The notes beneath the pieces were generated by a model. The model saw only the letters and a program-made list of their open reading frames with translations. It searched no databases and was not told the DNA's origin. Of a stretch of DNA of 64,000 bases, positions 43,402 to 52,794 are shown in pieces. The DNA comes from UMGS1470 sp051889215 (GTDB lineage: Bacteria > Bacillota > Clostridia > Christensenellales > UBA1242), in contig JBJFDC010000003.1 of the NCBI GenBank assembly GCA_051889215.1, positions 13,182-77,181 of the forward strand, written 5' to 3'. Position numbers and translations under genes: made by a program. The stretch's first letter is position 1. Each line of letters opens with the position of its first letter.

Positions 43402-43656
43402 TTAAACTTTTTTCCATCTTTTTAGTGATGGAAACAATTTTTCACAATACGCTTTCATCTGTTTGTTGGTCATTCCCGCTTGCGCTCCATAGTTTGAACA
43501 CATTTTTATGTATTCTTCCATGGTGACTTGGTCGACAAACTCCCCGCCGACAAAACAATATTTGCAATAGTCCTCGTTTATGCTGCCATCTTTGTTTGTG
43601 CCCAACTGGTTTTTGTCTGTGATGGGCATTCCACAACTTTGACATATTCGTTTCAT
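43402..43656 (-). CDS. Putative zinc-ribbon protein
   Basis: 84 residues from the ATG at 43656 (GGAGG 6 nt upstream). RICQSCGMPITDKNQLGTN and EDYCKYCFVGGEF match the zf-ribbon_2 pattern (CxxCGMP, then GT..DGS...YCxYCY). The C-terminal part is helical (MTNKQMKAYCEKLFP). Widespread in clostridia with no known role. Lies between merR and a small unknown gene, with overlap of a few bases to neither. Confidence 0.82.
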   Translation of the reverse strand: MKRICQSCGMPITDKNQLGTNKDGSINEDYCKYCFVGGEFVDQVTMEEYIKMCSNYGAQAGMTNKQMKAYCEKLFPSLKRWKKV

Positions 43657-43691
43657 GTTTACCTCCGAAATGTATGTGTGCCAGAATAAGC

Positions 43692-44024
43692 TCACTCTTC
43701 TCTTATATAATATAGGTCGCCATCAACAAAACCATAGGATATTTCATTTGCCATTTTCAACTTTTTTTCATTCTGTTTGACAAACAACTCAATCTTGTCG
43801 TGAACGGCTTTTAGCACTTGTTCATAATCAATCGAGTTAGAACAAAGAATTGCTGGATTGTCTCTGCAAATCACATATTCTTCATCGTCAAAAGTCGCTT
43901 CCATTGAATAGCAATCTTCATCTTCATAGAGGTTAAACATGAGCGACTCTTCCATGTTGTTTGTTTCTTTCAAAACCTCTTTAAAAAGTTTGTTTAGTTC
44001 TTTGTCGTTTAATTTAACATTCAT
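43692..44024 (-). CDS. Small acidic protein of unknown function
   Basis: 110 residues from the ATG at 44024 (GGAGGG upstream; an ATG 4 codons earlier overlaps that site). Acidic, soluble, one central stretch NLYEDEDCYSMEATFDDEEYVICRDN. I do not recognise the family. It reads toward the zinc-ribbon gene, 35 nt away, and is probably co-transcribed with it. Confidence 0.62.
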   Translation of the reverse strand: MNVKLNDKELNKLFKEVLKETNNMEESLMFNLYEDEDCYSMEATFDDEEYVICRDNPAILCSNSIDYEQVLKAVHDKIELFVKQNEKKLKMANEISYGFVDGDLYYIREE

Positions 44025-44074
44025 AACTCCCTCCATGGAATTATAACATATTTTTAACTTTGTATTGAGATTTT

Positions 44075-44103
44075 TTGATTTGTTTTTATAAATTTTATAT
44101 AAT
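44075..44103 (+). promoter_or_regulatory. U32 peptidase promoter, apparently leaderless
   Basis: -35 TTGATT (44075-44080), 17 bp, -10 TATAAT (44098-44103), then 6 nt to the ATG at 44110. No Shine-Dalgarno sequence. Confidence 0.65.
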
Positions 44104-44109
44104 GTTGTT

Positions 44110-46104
44110 ATGAAATTGCTTTCGCCTGCGGGCGACTTTGAAAGTTTGAAAATGGCAGTGAACTATGGCGCAGATGAAGTGTATCTCGGCGTCAAGGATT
44201 TTAATGCCAGAAATATTGAGGGTTTTTCTCTCGACACTTTGCGTGATGCGGTTGACTTTGCTCACCTATATGGTGTCAAAGTCCACTTGGCAGTCAACAT
44301 TCTTTTTTCCAACTCCGAGCTTCAAAGCGCTCTCGACCTTGTTGTTGACGCATATAATTTGGGTGTTGACGCATTTATTATCCAAGACTTGGGACTAGCC
44401 CACCTCATTCACACAAATTATCCTGCAATTTGTATGCATGCAAGCACACAAATGGGATTGCATAATCTCGAGGGCGTTCAGTTTGCCAAAAGACTCGGAT
44501 TTTCCCGCGTTGTTCTTGCCCGCGAAACACCGCTTGACGAAATCAAAAGAATAAAGCAAAATTGCGATATCGAAATTGAATATTTCGCACAAGGCGCGCT
44601 TTGCGTTTCGTTTTCGGGGAATTGTTATTTGAGTTCATATCTTTGCAATGCGAGCGGCAATCGCGGAAAATGCAAGCAACTTTGTCGCCTGCCCTACAAA
44701 TTCTTTGATGGCAACAAAAAAATCAAAGAGGGATATTTGCTTTCGGCAAAAGATTTTTGCATGCTCGAGCGTTTGGAAGACCTTAAATCTGCGGGTGTTG
44801 ATGCAATCAAAATTGAGGGGCGAGCAAGACGCCCTTTCTATGTCGCAGTCGCAACGCGAGAATATCGAAAAGCACTTGACCAAAAGGCAGCGGACACTAG
44901 AGAACTCAAACTTGCATACAATCGTGATTTTGTTGCGGGGTATTTTGACGGGAACGACAAAATTATTTCAAATTACAAAAACCATATTGGCATAAAAATT
45001 GGCAAAATTGATAGAGTTGTCCGAGGCAAAAACTTTAATGAGATTTTCATCTCGTCAACACACTCAATTTCTCCAAAGTCAACAATCAAGACATTTGATG
45101 GAAACATTGAGAAAAACACACTCACTCTTTTTGATATAAAACAAATCAAACCGAACTATTTCAGGGCAACGACAACTCAACATGTCGAGAGCGGGCTTGA
45201 TGTGAATTTGATTATCGACGGGGCAAATTGCGAGGTTGAAAACTTCACGAGAAAAATTGATATCAATCTGAATGTATATGCTTTTGAAAATCAAAAAATA
45301 AAGACGGAATTTATCCACAACAATCGCACATATGTGTTTGAGAGAGAGACTTGCGAAAAGGCAAAAAATCAAGCATTAACAAATCAGGATATTTGCAATA
45401 ATTTTTCAAAAAATGAGTTCTTTTCTCCAACCGTTTTTGTTCAGACTCAAAACGCCTTTTTAACCAAGGCGCAACTCAACAATTTCAGACGAAATGTCTA
45501 TGAGAAAATAACTCAAATATTAACTCAAAATAACAACAAAAAATTGCATAAAACAAAAATTGCTGCAAATGTTGAAACAAAAGCGTTTGAAGACTTTGAA
45601 ATAACCGAAAATTCAAGCGAAATTTATCATAATAAAAATGTTATTTATTCACCAGAAATTTACGAAATTGATGACATAAAAAACTTTGTTTCAAACTGCA
45701 AAAAACAAAACAAAATTCCATATCTTGACACACCTAATTTTGCACTAGAAAAAGATGTTAAATTGTTGCAAAATATCATTGAAAAAACTCAAATAAATAT
45801 TATTGCAAACAACTATTATGCACTTGCTTTCAAAACACAAATTGTGGCTGGTTGGGGACTCAATGTTTTCAACAATATTTCAGCAAATGTTTTGGGTGTT
45901 CCAACAGTCAGTGCTGAATGTGAGGTCTTCCCAAAAATGCGAGCGCCATTCATGACTCTGCGCCATTGTCCAATGAAGTCGAACATGGGTGCAAATTGTT
46001 CAAATTGTCCATATCGCGAGGGATTTTCCTATCAAATGGAGAATGGAAAAAAATTGTTCTTAAAACGAAAAAAACTTTGTTCATGCACTTTTTATTTGGT
46101 GTGA
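44110..46104 (+). CDS. U32-family peptidase/hydroxylase, RlhA-like
   Basis: 664 residues. The first 290 form the U32 TIM-barrel-like domain: KLLSPAGDFESLKMAVNYGADEVYLG, CMHASTQM, VLARE, and the cysteine block GNCYLSSYLCNASGNRGKCKQLCR (about 178-200). A second region and a C-terminal CPMKSNMGANCSNCPY follow; in RlhA and TrhP relatives such cysteines hold an iron-sulfur cluster. Known members hydroxylate 23S rRNA C2501 (RlhA) or tRNA wobble uridines (TrhP/TrhO). The full length with the extra C-terminal part favours the RlhA type; I leave the symbol blank because the subfamilies are close. Probably translated from a leaderless mRNA, with a terminator just after the stop. Confidence 0.85.
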   Translation: MKLLSPAGDFESLKMAVNYGADEVYLGVKDFNARNIEGFSLDTLRDAVDFAHLYGVKVHLAVNILFSNSELQSALDLVVDAYNLGVDAFIIQDLGLAHLIHTNYPAICMHASTQMGLHNLEGVQFAKRLGFSRVVLARETPLDEIKRIKQNCDIEIEYFAQGALCVSFSGNCYLSSYLCNASGNRGKCKQLCRLPYKFFDGNKKIKEGYLLSAKDFCMLERLEDLKSAGVDAIKIEGRARRPFYVAVATREYRKALDQKAADTRELKLAYNRDFVAGYFDGNDKIISNYKNHIGIKIGKIDRVVRGKNFNEIFISSTHSISPKSTIKTFDGNIEKNTLTLFDIKQIKPNYFRATTTQHVESGLDVNLIIDGANCEVENFTRKIDINLNVYAFENQKIKTEFIHNNRTYVFERETCEKAKNQALTNQDICNNFSKNEFFSPTVFVQTQNAFLTKAQLNNFRRNVYEKITQILTQNNNKKLHKTKIAANVETKAFEDFEITENSSEIYHNKNVIYSPEIYEIDDIKNFVSNCKKQNKIPYLDTPNFALEKDVKLLQNIIEKTQINIIANNYYALAFKTQIVAGWGLNVFNNISANVLGVPTVSAECEVFPKMRAPFMTLRHCPMKSNMGANCSNCPYREGFSYQMENGKKLFLKRKKLCSCTFYLV

Positions 46105-46112
46105 AGTGTCAA

Positions 46113-46145
46113 CAAAAAATACGGCGAAAGCCGTATTATTGTTTT
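46113..46145. terminator. Bidirectional terminator between U32 gene and leuS
   Basis: Perfect 8 bp stem AATACGGC / GCCGTATT with a GAAA tetraloop, T rich on one side and A rich on the other. Confidence 0.85.
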
Positions 46146-46197
46146 GTTTTTTTAATAGAGTTTTTGTTTTGTTTTTTTACTGACAAAAGTGAAAACA

Positions 46198-48609
46198 CTA
46201 TCCGCAAATTATATTTATGATTTTCCCAGGAACGAAAATAACTTTTCTTATTTCTCCAACAATCAAAGTTGGGTTTTGAGTTTTTATCTTTTCGATGAGT
46301 TCATCTTGAGAAATATTTCTTGATACCAAAATTATTCCTTTCATCTTTCCATTGATTTGAATTGGAAGTTTGAGTTCATCTTTTTCCAGATATTTTTCGT
46401 CATATTTTGGCCAAGCGGCATCAACAATATTGCCTCCAAACACAATTTCCAACAGTTCACTTGTGATGTGAGGTGCAAGCGGATTGAGGAGTGTCAAGAA
46501 AATTTTGTATTCATCACGAGTGACAAATCCGTCGGCTTTAACAAGTTTTACAAATGACATGAGAGAAGCAATCGCGGTGTTGAGTTTGAGTTCGTCGATA
46601 TCTTCGGTCACCTTTTTGATGAGCGAGTTTATTTCATAGATATGCTTTTCTGAAACTTTTTCGCCTTTTATCATGTCCTGCATTTCCCAAACGCGATTAA
46701 GGAAATTTGTTATTCCATTGATTCCGTCAAAAGTCCAAGGTGTGTTATCTTCATAACCGCCAAGGAAATGAACATGGAGTCTTGCCGCATCGCTGCCATA
46801 TTTGTCTATGACCTCCAAAGGCGAAACGCCATTTGCCGAACTCTTGCTCATCTTTTTGCCTTCGTCGTCCAAAATTAATCCGCTGCCCATTTTGCGTTTG
46901 AATGGATTTCGAGTTGGGACAGCACCAATCTCATACAAGAAGTTTTGCCAGAAGAATGCATAGAGAACATGACGAGTGATATGTTCTGTTCCACCCGTAT
47001 AACAATCAACCTCACCCCAATATTTGAGTTTTTCAAAATCGGCGAGCGCTTTGTCATTATGAGGATCGCAAAATCTCAACCAATACCAACTCGAACCTGC
47101 CCAGTTCGGCATTGTGTCTGTTTCACGACGAGCAGGACCGCCGCAATGAGGACAAGTTGTGTTGACCCATGAGTCGATTTTTGAAAGTGGAGACTCACCG
47201 CCATCGCCCGGCAAATAATCTTTTGTTTTTGGAAGGCGAACTGGAAGGTCTTTTTCGTCCACTGCAACCACTCCGCATTTGTCACAAAAAACAATAGGGA
47301 ATGGTTCACCCCAATAACGTTGACGATTGAATGACCAGTCTTGCATTTTGTAGTTGACAACTTTTTTGCCAGCACCCATCGCAATGATTTTTTCTGCAAT
47401 CTTTTGTTTTGCTTCCAAAACTTTCATGCCAGAAAATTCTTCGGAGTTTGTCATGACAGGGTTTTGTTTGAGATAATCAATTTTTTCATAGGCGCAATCT
47501 GTTTTGTCGTTTTCGATGACTTTTATCATTGGAATGTTAAACTCTTTTGCAAAATCATAATCTCTTTGGTCATGGGTTGGAACTGCCATAACCATGCCAG
47601 TGCCATATCCGCAAAGAACAAAGTCTGCGATATAAATTGGCACGCTCTTGTTGTTTACTGGATTTACCGCTTTTATCCCTTCAAGCAAGCAACCAGTCTT
47701 GTCTTTTTGGTTTGAAATTCTATCAAACTCGCTGCGATAAGCGGTTTGTTCTTGATATTTTTTTACTTCATCAAAATTTTTTATTGAGGTTGAAAGTTTT
47801 TCAATCAAACTGTGTTCTGGAGCCATAACCATGAATGTGATGCCGTATATTGTTTCGATGCAAGTCGTGAATATGTCGGCAGTCGTGAGTTTTTTGCCAC
47901 TGTCGTCCACAATATCAAAAGTCACTTGCATGCCCTCACTTCTGCCAATCCAGTTGCGTTGAAGTTCTTTGAGGTTTTCATTCATATCAATGTGGTCAAC
48001 ATTCTCAAGCAGTTTTTCAGAATATTCTTTCATTTTGAGAAACCAGACATTTTTTTCTTTTTGAATGACTTTTCCATGACATCTGTCACAAATCCCGCCT
48101 TGACTGTCTTCGTTGGAGAGAACAGTCTTGCAGTTTGGACAATAATTGACAACGCCTTTTTGTTTATATGCTTTTCCATTCTCAAAAAGTTTCAAAAAAA
48201 TCCATTGAGTCCACTTGTAATAATCTTCATCGCTCGTGCAAAATGCTCTGTCATAATCAAATGAAAGTCCAATTTGTTTTGATTGAGCCATCGCATTTTT
48301 CATGCCGTTTGCAACAAATTCTTTTGGGTCAATCCCTGTTTTGAGCGCAGCATTTTCTGCAGGCAAGCCAAAAGAGTCGCCACCAATTGGAAACAAAACA
48401 TTATAACCTTGGAGTCTCTTCATTCGAGCCAATGCATCTGCTGGGACTGAACCTTTGAGATGCCCCATATGCAAATTGCCACTGATATTAAAGAATTCAT
48501 ACAAAACATAATATTTTGGTTTTGTTGGGTGAAAATCAACCGCGCAAAAACTTTTTTCCTTGTCCCATCTGTCTTGCCACTTTTTTTCTATCGCCTTGAA
48601 ATCATACAT
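46198..48609 (-). CDS. leuS: Leucyl-tRNA synthetase
   Basis: 803 residues from the ATG at 48609 (GGGAG 9 nt upstream); a longer reading has no ribosome site. Class I synthetase that charges tRNA-Leu. HIGH motif as NLHMGH (about 45-50), CP1 editing domain with the threonine-rich TTADIFTTC and GTGMVMAVPTHDQRDYDFA, zinc-type cysteines CPNC/CDRC and CPHCGG, KMSKS motif KKMSKSS (about 590-596), and the anticodon-binding domain (VDIDELKLNTA region). The usual C-terminal end GKIINIICG is present. Single gene with its own promoter; no T-box leader is visible. Confidence 0.96.
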   Translation of the reverse strand: MYDFKAIEKKWQDRWDKEKSFCAVDFHPTKPKYYVLYEFFNISGNLHMGHLKGSVPADALARMKRLQGYNVLFPIGGDSFGLPAENAALKTGIDPKEFVANGMKNAMAQSKQIGLSFDYDRAFCTSDEDYYKWTQWIFLKLFENGKAYKQKGVVNYCPNCKTVLSNEDSQGGICDRCHGKVIQKEKNVWFLKMKEYSEKLLENVDHIDMNENLKELQRNWIGRSEGMQVTFDIVDDSGKKLTTADIFTTCIETIYGITFMVMAPEHSLIEKLSTSIKNFDEVKKYQEQTAYRSEFDRISNQKDKTGCLLEGIKAVNPVNNKSVPIYIADFVLCGYGTGMVMAVPTHDQRDYDFAKEFNIPMIKVIENDKTDCAYEKIDYLKQNPVMTNSEEFSGMKVLEAKQKIAEKIIAMGAGKKVVNYKMQDWSFNRQRYWGEPFPIVFCDKCGVVAVDEKDLPVRLPKTKDYLPGDGGESPLSKIDSWVNTTCPHCGGPARRETDTMPNWAGSSWYWLRFCDPHNDKALADFEKLKYWGEVDCYTGGTEHITRHVLYAFFWQNFLYEIGAVPTRNPFKRKMGSGLILDDEGKKMSKSSANGVSPLEVIDKYGSDAARLHVHFLGGYEDNTPWTFDGINGITNFLNRVWEMQDMIKGEKVSEKHIYEINSLIKKVTEDIDELKLNTAIASLMSFVKLVKADGFVTRDEYKIFLTLLNPLAPHITSELLEIVFGGNIVDAAWPKYDEKYLEKDELKLPIQINGKMKGIILVSRNISQDELIEKIKTQNPTLIVGEIRKVIFVPGKIINIICG

Positions 48610-48643
48610 AATAAAAAACTCCCGTAGAACAATCTTTTGTTGA

Positions 48644-48672
48644 ATTTTATCACAAGATGGTTCCACGGTCAA
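48644..48672 (-). promoter_or_regulatory. leuS promoter
   Basis: Minus strand: -35 TTGACC (48667-48672), 17 bp, extended -10 TGTGATAAAAT (hexamer 48644-48649). It leaves a short leader of about 30 nt with a normal Shine-Dalgarno sequence, unlike addB and recF. Confidence 0.7.
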
Positions 48673-48693
48673 ACAATATGTTGATTTATTGGA

Positions 48694-49239
48694 TTATAGA
48701 AAAGATTTGTTTAACAAATCTTGTTTGAGTTTTTTGTATTCCTCTTCTGTTATTGCACCACTTTCTTTGAGCTTTGAAAGTTTTTCAAGTTCTTCTGTTA
48801 TCATATCGACTTTGTTTTTAATCTCATACTCATCTTTGTCGAGAACAACTTCATTATCTTGACCGGCATTCTGTTCTTGTTTTGTGTTTTGTTCACCAAC
48901 ATGATTATAAGAAAAAGTTGAAACGCGTGAATATCTCGAGACAAGAAGTTCAACCCAAAATGCCATTGCCCACACAATGAGATTGTTGAAAATGTTCAAA
49001 ACAAGCAACGTAATGAACATTCCTCGTTTTGCAACAATATCTTTTAGCGACTTGTTTCTCATGACAAGAAAAATTGTTCCTGTTGTCACTGAAAGAGCGC
49101 AATATATTGCGTCCATAACAATATAATATGTCGCAACATTAAAATAGAAAATGTCGCTAAAGAGTTGTGCAAATGAAAACATTGATGAGACCAGGCAAAC
49201 GATTCCAGCAACAAATAACGCTTTTTTTATTTCTTTCAT
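48694..49239 (-). CDS. Membrane protein with C-terminal SHOCT domain
   Basis: 181 residues: four membrane helices in the first 105 residues, a Gln/Asn-rich linker, and a final SHOCT motif LEKLSKLKESGAITEEEYKKLKQDL. It shares architecture with the protein at 25825 but little sequence in the membrane part. ATG with GAGGAG upstream. Function unknown; a single gene upstream of leuS, separated from it by the leuS promoter. Confidence 0.74.
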   Translation of the reverse strand: MKEIKKALFVAGIVCLVSSMFSFAQLFSDIFYFNVATYYIVMDAIYCALSVTTGTIFLVMRNKSLKDIVAKRGMFITLLVLNIFNNLIVWAMAFWVELLVSRYSRVSTFSYNHVGEQNTKQEQNAGQDNEVVLDKDEYEIKNKVDMITEELEKLSKLKESGAITEEEYKKLKQDLLNKSFL

Positions 49240-49315
49240 ATTTTCTCCTCTATGTTATTTTAATACAGAAAATATTTTTTAAAACATATTTAAGTTTTGG
49301 ATTGATATAACAAAA

Positions 49316-50194
49316 TTATGCTTTCAAGACATAATAATTTATTTCGTCAACAACGACAAAATCATAATCTTTGACATCAAGGCCTTTCAAGGAATAAGCA
49401 AATCCATTATTCTCTTCATTTCCAATGAGTGCATTGACAAATGGCGAAGCAATCATGAGATTAAAATCATCACTTGTGCCAAATTTGAACACGAGATTAA
49501 GTGTGTTCAAAAAACTCTTTGTGTCATCACTTGAAAGATTGTTGATTTCAATGTTTTTGCTCAAAATTTCATATTCAAAAGCATTTTCGCCTTTTTTGAC
49601 AGTTGATGTTGATGAAATATAGAGATAATCTGGAATCTTTTTTGCGATTAAATCCATTGGAAAAGAATTCATTTTTTGTTTGAGGTCGCGAACATCGACT
49701 TTGACAACAATGTTGATATCTGCTTCTTTTTCTCTCACTTCAACAAACTTAACTTGCAAAAATGAGATTTGAAGTTTATTTCCCGAAATATCAAGAGTCA
49801 TACCCTCTTCATTTTGAGAAATGAGAGTGTTGATTATTGCCCCAAGTTGTTTATCCGAGAGCAAGAGGTCGGCTGAAATTTTGGACTCAACTCCGATGCC
49901 CTCTTCGCCAATCTTATATCCGCTTTCTTCGGAATATGAAATCAAACCTTGCATTTTTGCATTGACAGCAATTTGGGCAGATTTCATGTCGTCGTCAGAA
50001 AAGCGTGCGTCATATTTTGTTTCGTCAACCTGCTCATTCAATGTTTTTACTTGAGATATGGTTGAAAACACGCTGACATCATATTTTAATTTCACAAAGA
50101 GGCATGCTGCTCCCAAAAGCAACGCCAAAGAAAACACAATTGAGAAAATCCAAATCAAAAATCTAATAATTAATGGTTTTTTTGTTTTTGCCAT
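49316..50194 (-). CDS. Secreted or membrane-anchored protein of unknown function
   Basis: 292 residues from the ATG at 50194 (GGAGG upstream). One N-terminal helix (IWIFSIVFSLALLLGAACLFV) anchors a long outside domain with no cysteines, rich in beta-strand patterns (DLLLSDKQLGAIINTLISQ). The topology resembles the small envelope protein at 5104 of this window, and similar proteins are often lipid- or wall-associated in clostridia. I do not recognise the family and give no function. Confidence 0.65.
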   Translation of the reverse strand: MAKTKKPLIIRFLIWIFSIVFSLALLLGAACLFVKLKYDVSVFSTISQVKTLNEQVDETKYDARFSDDDMKSAQIAVNAKMQGLISYSEESGYKIGEEGIGVESKISADLLLSDKQLGAIINTLISQNEEGMTLDISGNKLQISFLQVKFVEVREKEADINIVVKVDVRDLKQKMNSFPMDLIAKKIPDYLYISSTSTVKKGENAFEYEILSKNIEINNLSSDDTKSFLNTLNLVFKFGTSDDFNLMIASPFVNALIGNEENNGFAYSLKGLDVKDYDFVVVDEINYYVLKA

Positions 50195-50305
50195 AAATCC
50201 TCCTAACAACATATATTATATCATAATCTTCAAAAAATGAAAAGATTAATGTCGATATGCATTTTTGTTTTTATGTAAAAATTTGAAAAAAGATTTTCTC
50301 AAAAA

Positions 50306-51850
50306 TTATAACAATGGGAAGAAAAGTTTGAGCAATGCACACATCAATCTCACAAAAGCATTTTGTTTGTAATACGCCATATTTATTGCTGTTTTGAAAA
50401 TTTTTTCAAAATCCTTTTTTATGTCAACCAAACATTTTGTGTTTAGCATCAACATTCCGCATTCATAGTGATGGATAAGACTTCTATAATCAAAATTAAT
50501 TGTGCCAACGCATGCAAGTTTGTCGTCAACGAGCACTTGTTTTGAATGAATAAATCCTTTTTCAAATTCAAATATTTTAACTCCGGCTTCTGACAAGTTT
50601 TTGTAGTGAGAACGAGTTATTGCCAAAATAACTTTTTTGTCTGGAATGTGAGGTGTGACAATCCTGACGTCAACCCCTCTTTTGCTTGCACTGATGAGAG
50701 CCGCCTTAATTTTGCTGTCAATAATCAAATATGGAGTTGAAATATAAATGTATTTTTTTGCGGAATTAATCATGTTGAGATAAACATTTTCACCAATATG
50801 CTCTTTGTAAAAATATTTTGGACCATCTCCAAAAGGACAAACAAGACCGCTTCCTTTTGTTTTGCTTTTTGAAAAATATTGAGAAAAGTTTTCAGTTTGT
50901 TTTGTTTGAATGTCATATAGTTGCAAGAACAAGCAAACCAAACTTTTGACACCTTCTCCCTGCAAGCGAACAGCACTATCTTTCCAAACCCCATATGGAG
51001 AAATATAGTTTGCATATTCGTCCGCAATGTTTATTCCACCAACATATCCAACCTTTCCATCAATCACAGTTATTTTCCTGTGATCCCTGTTGTTATATAG
51101 AGCAGATGTTGCACTTGAATATTCGTTGAATTTGACGCATTTTATTCCTTGTTTTTTGAGTTTTTTGGCAAAGTTGCTTGGCAGTTTTGCCATGGTTCCC
51201 AAGTCATCATACATCAACCTGACTTCAACGCCTTCTTTTGCTTTTTGCAACAAAACGTCATAGATTTGTTGCCACATTTTCCCGCGTTCAATGATAAAGT
51301 ATTCCATGAAAATATATTTTTTTGCATTCTTCAAATCTTGAACCAAATTTGATAAAAACTTTTCGCCGCTGTCCAAAAATTTGACTGACGAGTTTTGATA
51401 TGGAGCAAAATTTGTTGTGTTATATATATACATGAATTGGCCAAAATCTTCACCTGCAACTTCACTCAACGCTTTCAATTCTTCTTCAGAAAGTTTGTTG
51501 TTTGCCGCAATTTCTCGGCTTGTGTTTTCCAAATTCTTTTTTGTTTTTCTTGGCACGTGAACTTTGACAAAAACCATGCAAACCACAATCCCAATCAGCG
51601 GCATGATGATGCATAAAATAATAAGAGGAAGTTGTCCTTCAATGGTGATGTCGGAATTGATAATCCATATAACGACGAACATTGATATGATTGCGATAAT
51701 AATGTTGAGTGGCACAATGGCATTGTTGACGACAAGCGGAAAGAAAGCATTCAGTATAATCGGCAAAAATATGTATAAACCGAGTTGCAAAATTATTGCA
51801 AAAACAACTAGTGTGAACCTGCTGAACAAAAGTTTGAAAAATTTTTTCAT
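50306..51850 (-). CDS. cls: Cardiolipin synthase
   Basis: 514 residues. Two or three N-terminal membrane helices (about 11-80) anchor two phospholipase-D domains with the HKD motifs HRKITVIDG (about residue 256) and HSKQVLVDD (about 425), each H-x-K-x4-D, the pattern that makes cardiolipin from two phosphatidylglycerols. Both catalytic histidines and lysines are present. ATG with AAAGGA upstream, 11 nt from the end of the GT8 gene, so the two may be co-transcribed. Confidence 0.92.
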   Translation of the reverse strand: MKKFFKLLFSRFTLVVFAIILQLGLYIFLPIILNAFFPLVVNNAIVPLNIIIAIISMFVVIWIINSDITIEGQLPLIILCIIMPLIGIVVCMVFVKVHVPRKTKKNLENTSREIAANNKLSEEELKALSEVAGEDFGQFMYIYNTTNFAPYQNSSVKFLDSGEKFLSNLVQDLKNAKKYIFMEYFIIERGKMWQQIYDVLLQKAKEGVEVRLMYDDLGTMAKLPSNFAKKLKKQGIKCVKFNEYSSATSALYNNRDHRKITVIDGKVGYVGGINIADEYANYISPYGVWKDSAVRLQGEGVKSLVCLFLQLYDIQTKQTENFSQYFSKSKTKGSGLVCPFGDGPKYFYKEHIGENVYLNMINSAKKYIYISTPYLIIDSKIKAALISASKRGVDVRIVTPHIPDKKVILAITRSHYKNLSEAGVKIFEFEKGFIHSKQVLVDDKLACVGTINFDYRSLIHHYECGMLMLNTKCLVDIKKDFEKIFKTAINMAYYKQNAFVRLMCALLKLFFPLL

Positions 51851-51861
51851 TTGTATTCCTT

Positions 51862-52656
51862 TTAAATTTGGTATTTTTTATAATACTCATCAAGAATTCC
51901 TCGATAAGTTTTCTTCCAAGGTTTGTTTGTTCCCAGATAATGAACAATGACATTGTTGTCATCAACCCACTTTTTGTCGATTTTATTTTTATGAAATCTG
52001 TTATATCGATTTATGTGCCTGTCAGATAAATTATATATAAATTTATCCACACATTTGACTCTGTCGCCAAAAAATTTGAATATGACATCTTGATCATAAA
52101 GAGCCATTCTCCAGCCATTTCTTTTTATGAACTTAAAAATTTTTTCTGTATCAATAACCTTTCTCAATTCTTTCAAGTTGATAAGCAAAACACCTGAATT
52201 CAAATATATTGCATTCGGTCTTGTCGTCAATCTGATTCTGTTAAAAATGGTGAGCAATTTGCCGATTTGAGTGCAACCAACAAACAGATTGCCATCAAAA
52301 TCTTGATTATATAAATTTGTAATATCCTTATGCACAATCAAATCACAATCGAGATATAAAACCCTATCAAGGTTTTGCGGCAACATAATTGGCGCAAAAA
52401 TTCTATAATATATTTCATACGGATAGCGTTTGACTTTTGGTGCACCACAAAACAATGACTTGTCCATATAAACAAACTCAACTCTAATATTATTTTTAAC
52501 CGAAGATAAAATTTTTTTTAAATCTTCATCATTCAAGTCACTATGCATGCAATAAACAACAAAATCAGATTTCGGATTGTTTTGTGACAGTGAATTGAGC
52601 ATAGTCAAAAAATGTTTGATATATGACTTATTAATACTTGTCAAAATATTAATCAC
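51862..52656 (-). CDS. Glycosyltransferase family 8 protein
   Basis: 264 residues, GTG start at 52654-52656 with a strong GGAGGAGAG site 2 nt before it, which decides the start. The metal- and sugar-nucleotide motif RVLYLDCDLIVHKDI (about 96-110, DxD) and the later HYLGTNKPWK (about 235-244) match GT8 enzymes, which add glucose or galactose to LPS, glycoproteins or teichoic acids. The acceptor is unknown. It has its own promoter (52731-52759) and leads into cls. Confidence 0.85.
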   Translation of the reverse strand: MINILTSINKSYIKHFLTMLNSLSQNNPKSDFVVYCMHSDLNDEDLKKILSSVKNNIRVEFVYMDKSLFCGAPKVKRYPYEIYYRIFAPIMLPQNLDRVLYLDCDLIVHKDITNLYNQDFDGNLFVGCTQIGKLLTIFNRIRLTTRPNAIYLNSGVLLINLKELRKVIDTEKIFKFIKRNGWRMALYDQDVIFKFFGDRVKCVDKFIYNLSDRHINRYNRFHKNKIDKKWVDDNNVIVHYLGTNKPWKKTYRGILDEYYKKYQI

Positions 52657-52730
52657 AAACTCTCCTCCTGATTTTTATTAGATTTTTAATATAAAAAGCT
52701 CAAAAATATAAAACCCATCTATCAATTTCA

Positions 52731-52759
52731 ATGATACTCGTTGGGTCGAAACTTGTCAA
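52731..52759 (-). promoter_or_regulatory. GT8 promoter
   Basis: Minus strand: -35 TTGACA (52754-52759), 17 bp, -10 TATCAT (52731-52736). A leader of about 70 nt follows, ending in a strong Shine-Dalgarno sequence. Confidence 0.75.
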
Positions 52760-52794
52760 ATATTAGCATTTATTAGATAACAATTAGCAAAACA

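Noticed and set aside
45311..45319. Perfect TTATCCACA in the U32 gene, and another at 52043 in the GT8 gene
   Set aside because: Single boxes inside coding sequence are expected by chance in AT-rich DNA and are not clustered.
48610..48693. T-box leader for leuS
   Set aside because: The leader is only about 30 nt, and no specifier stem or AGGGTGGNACCGCG element is present.
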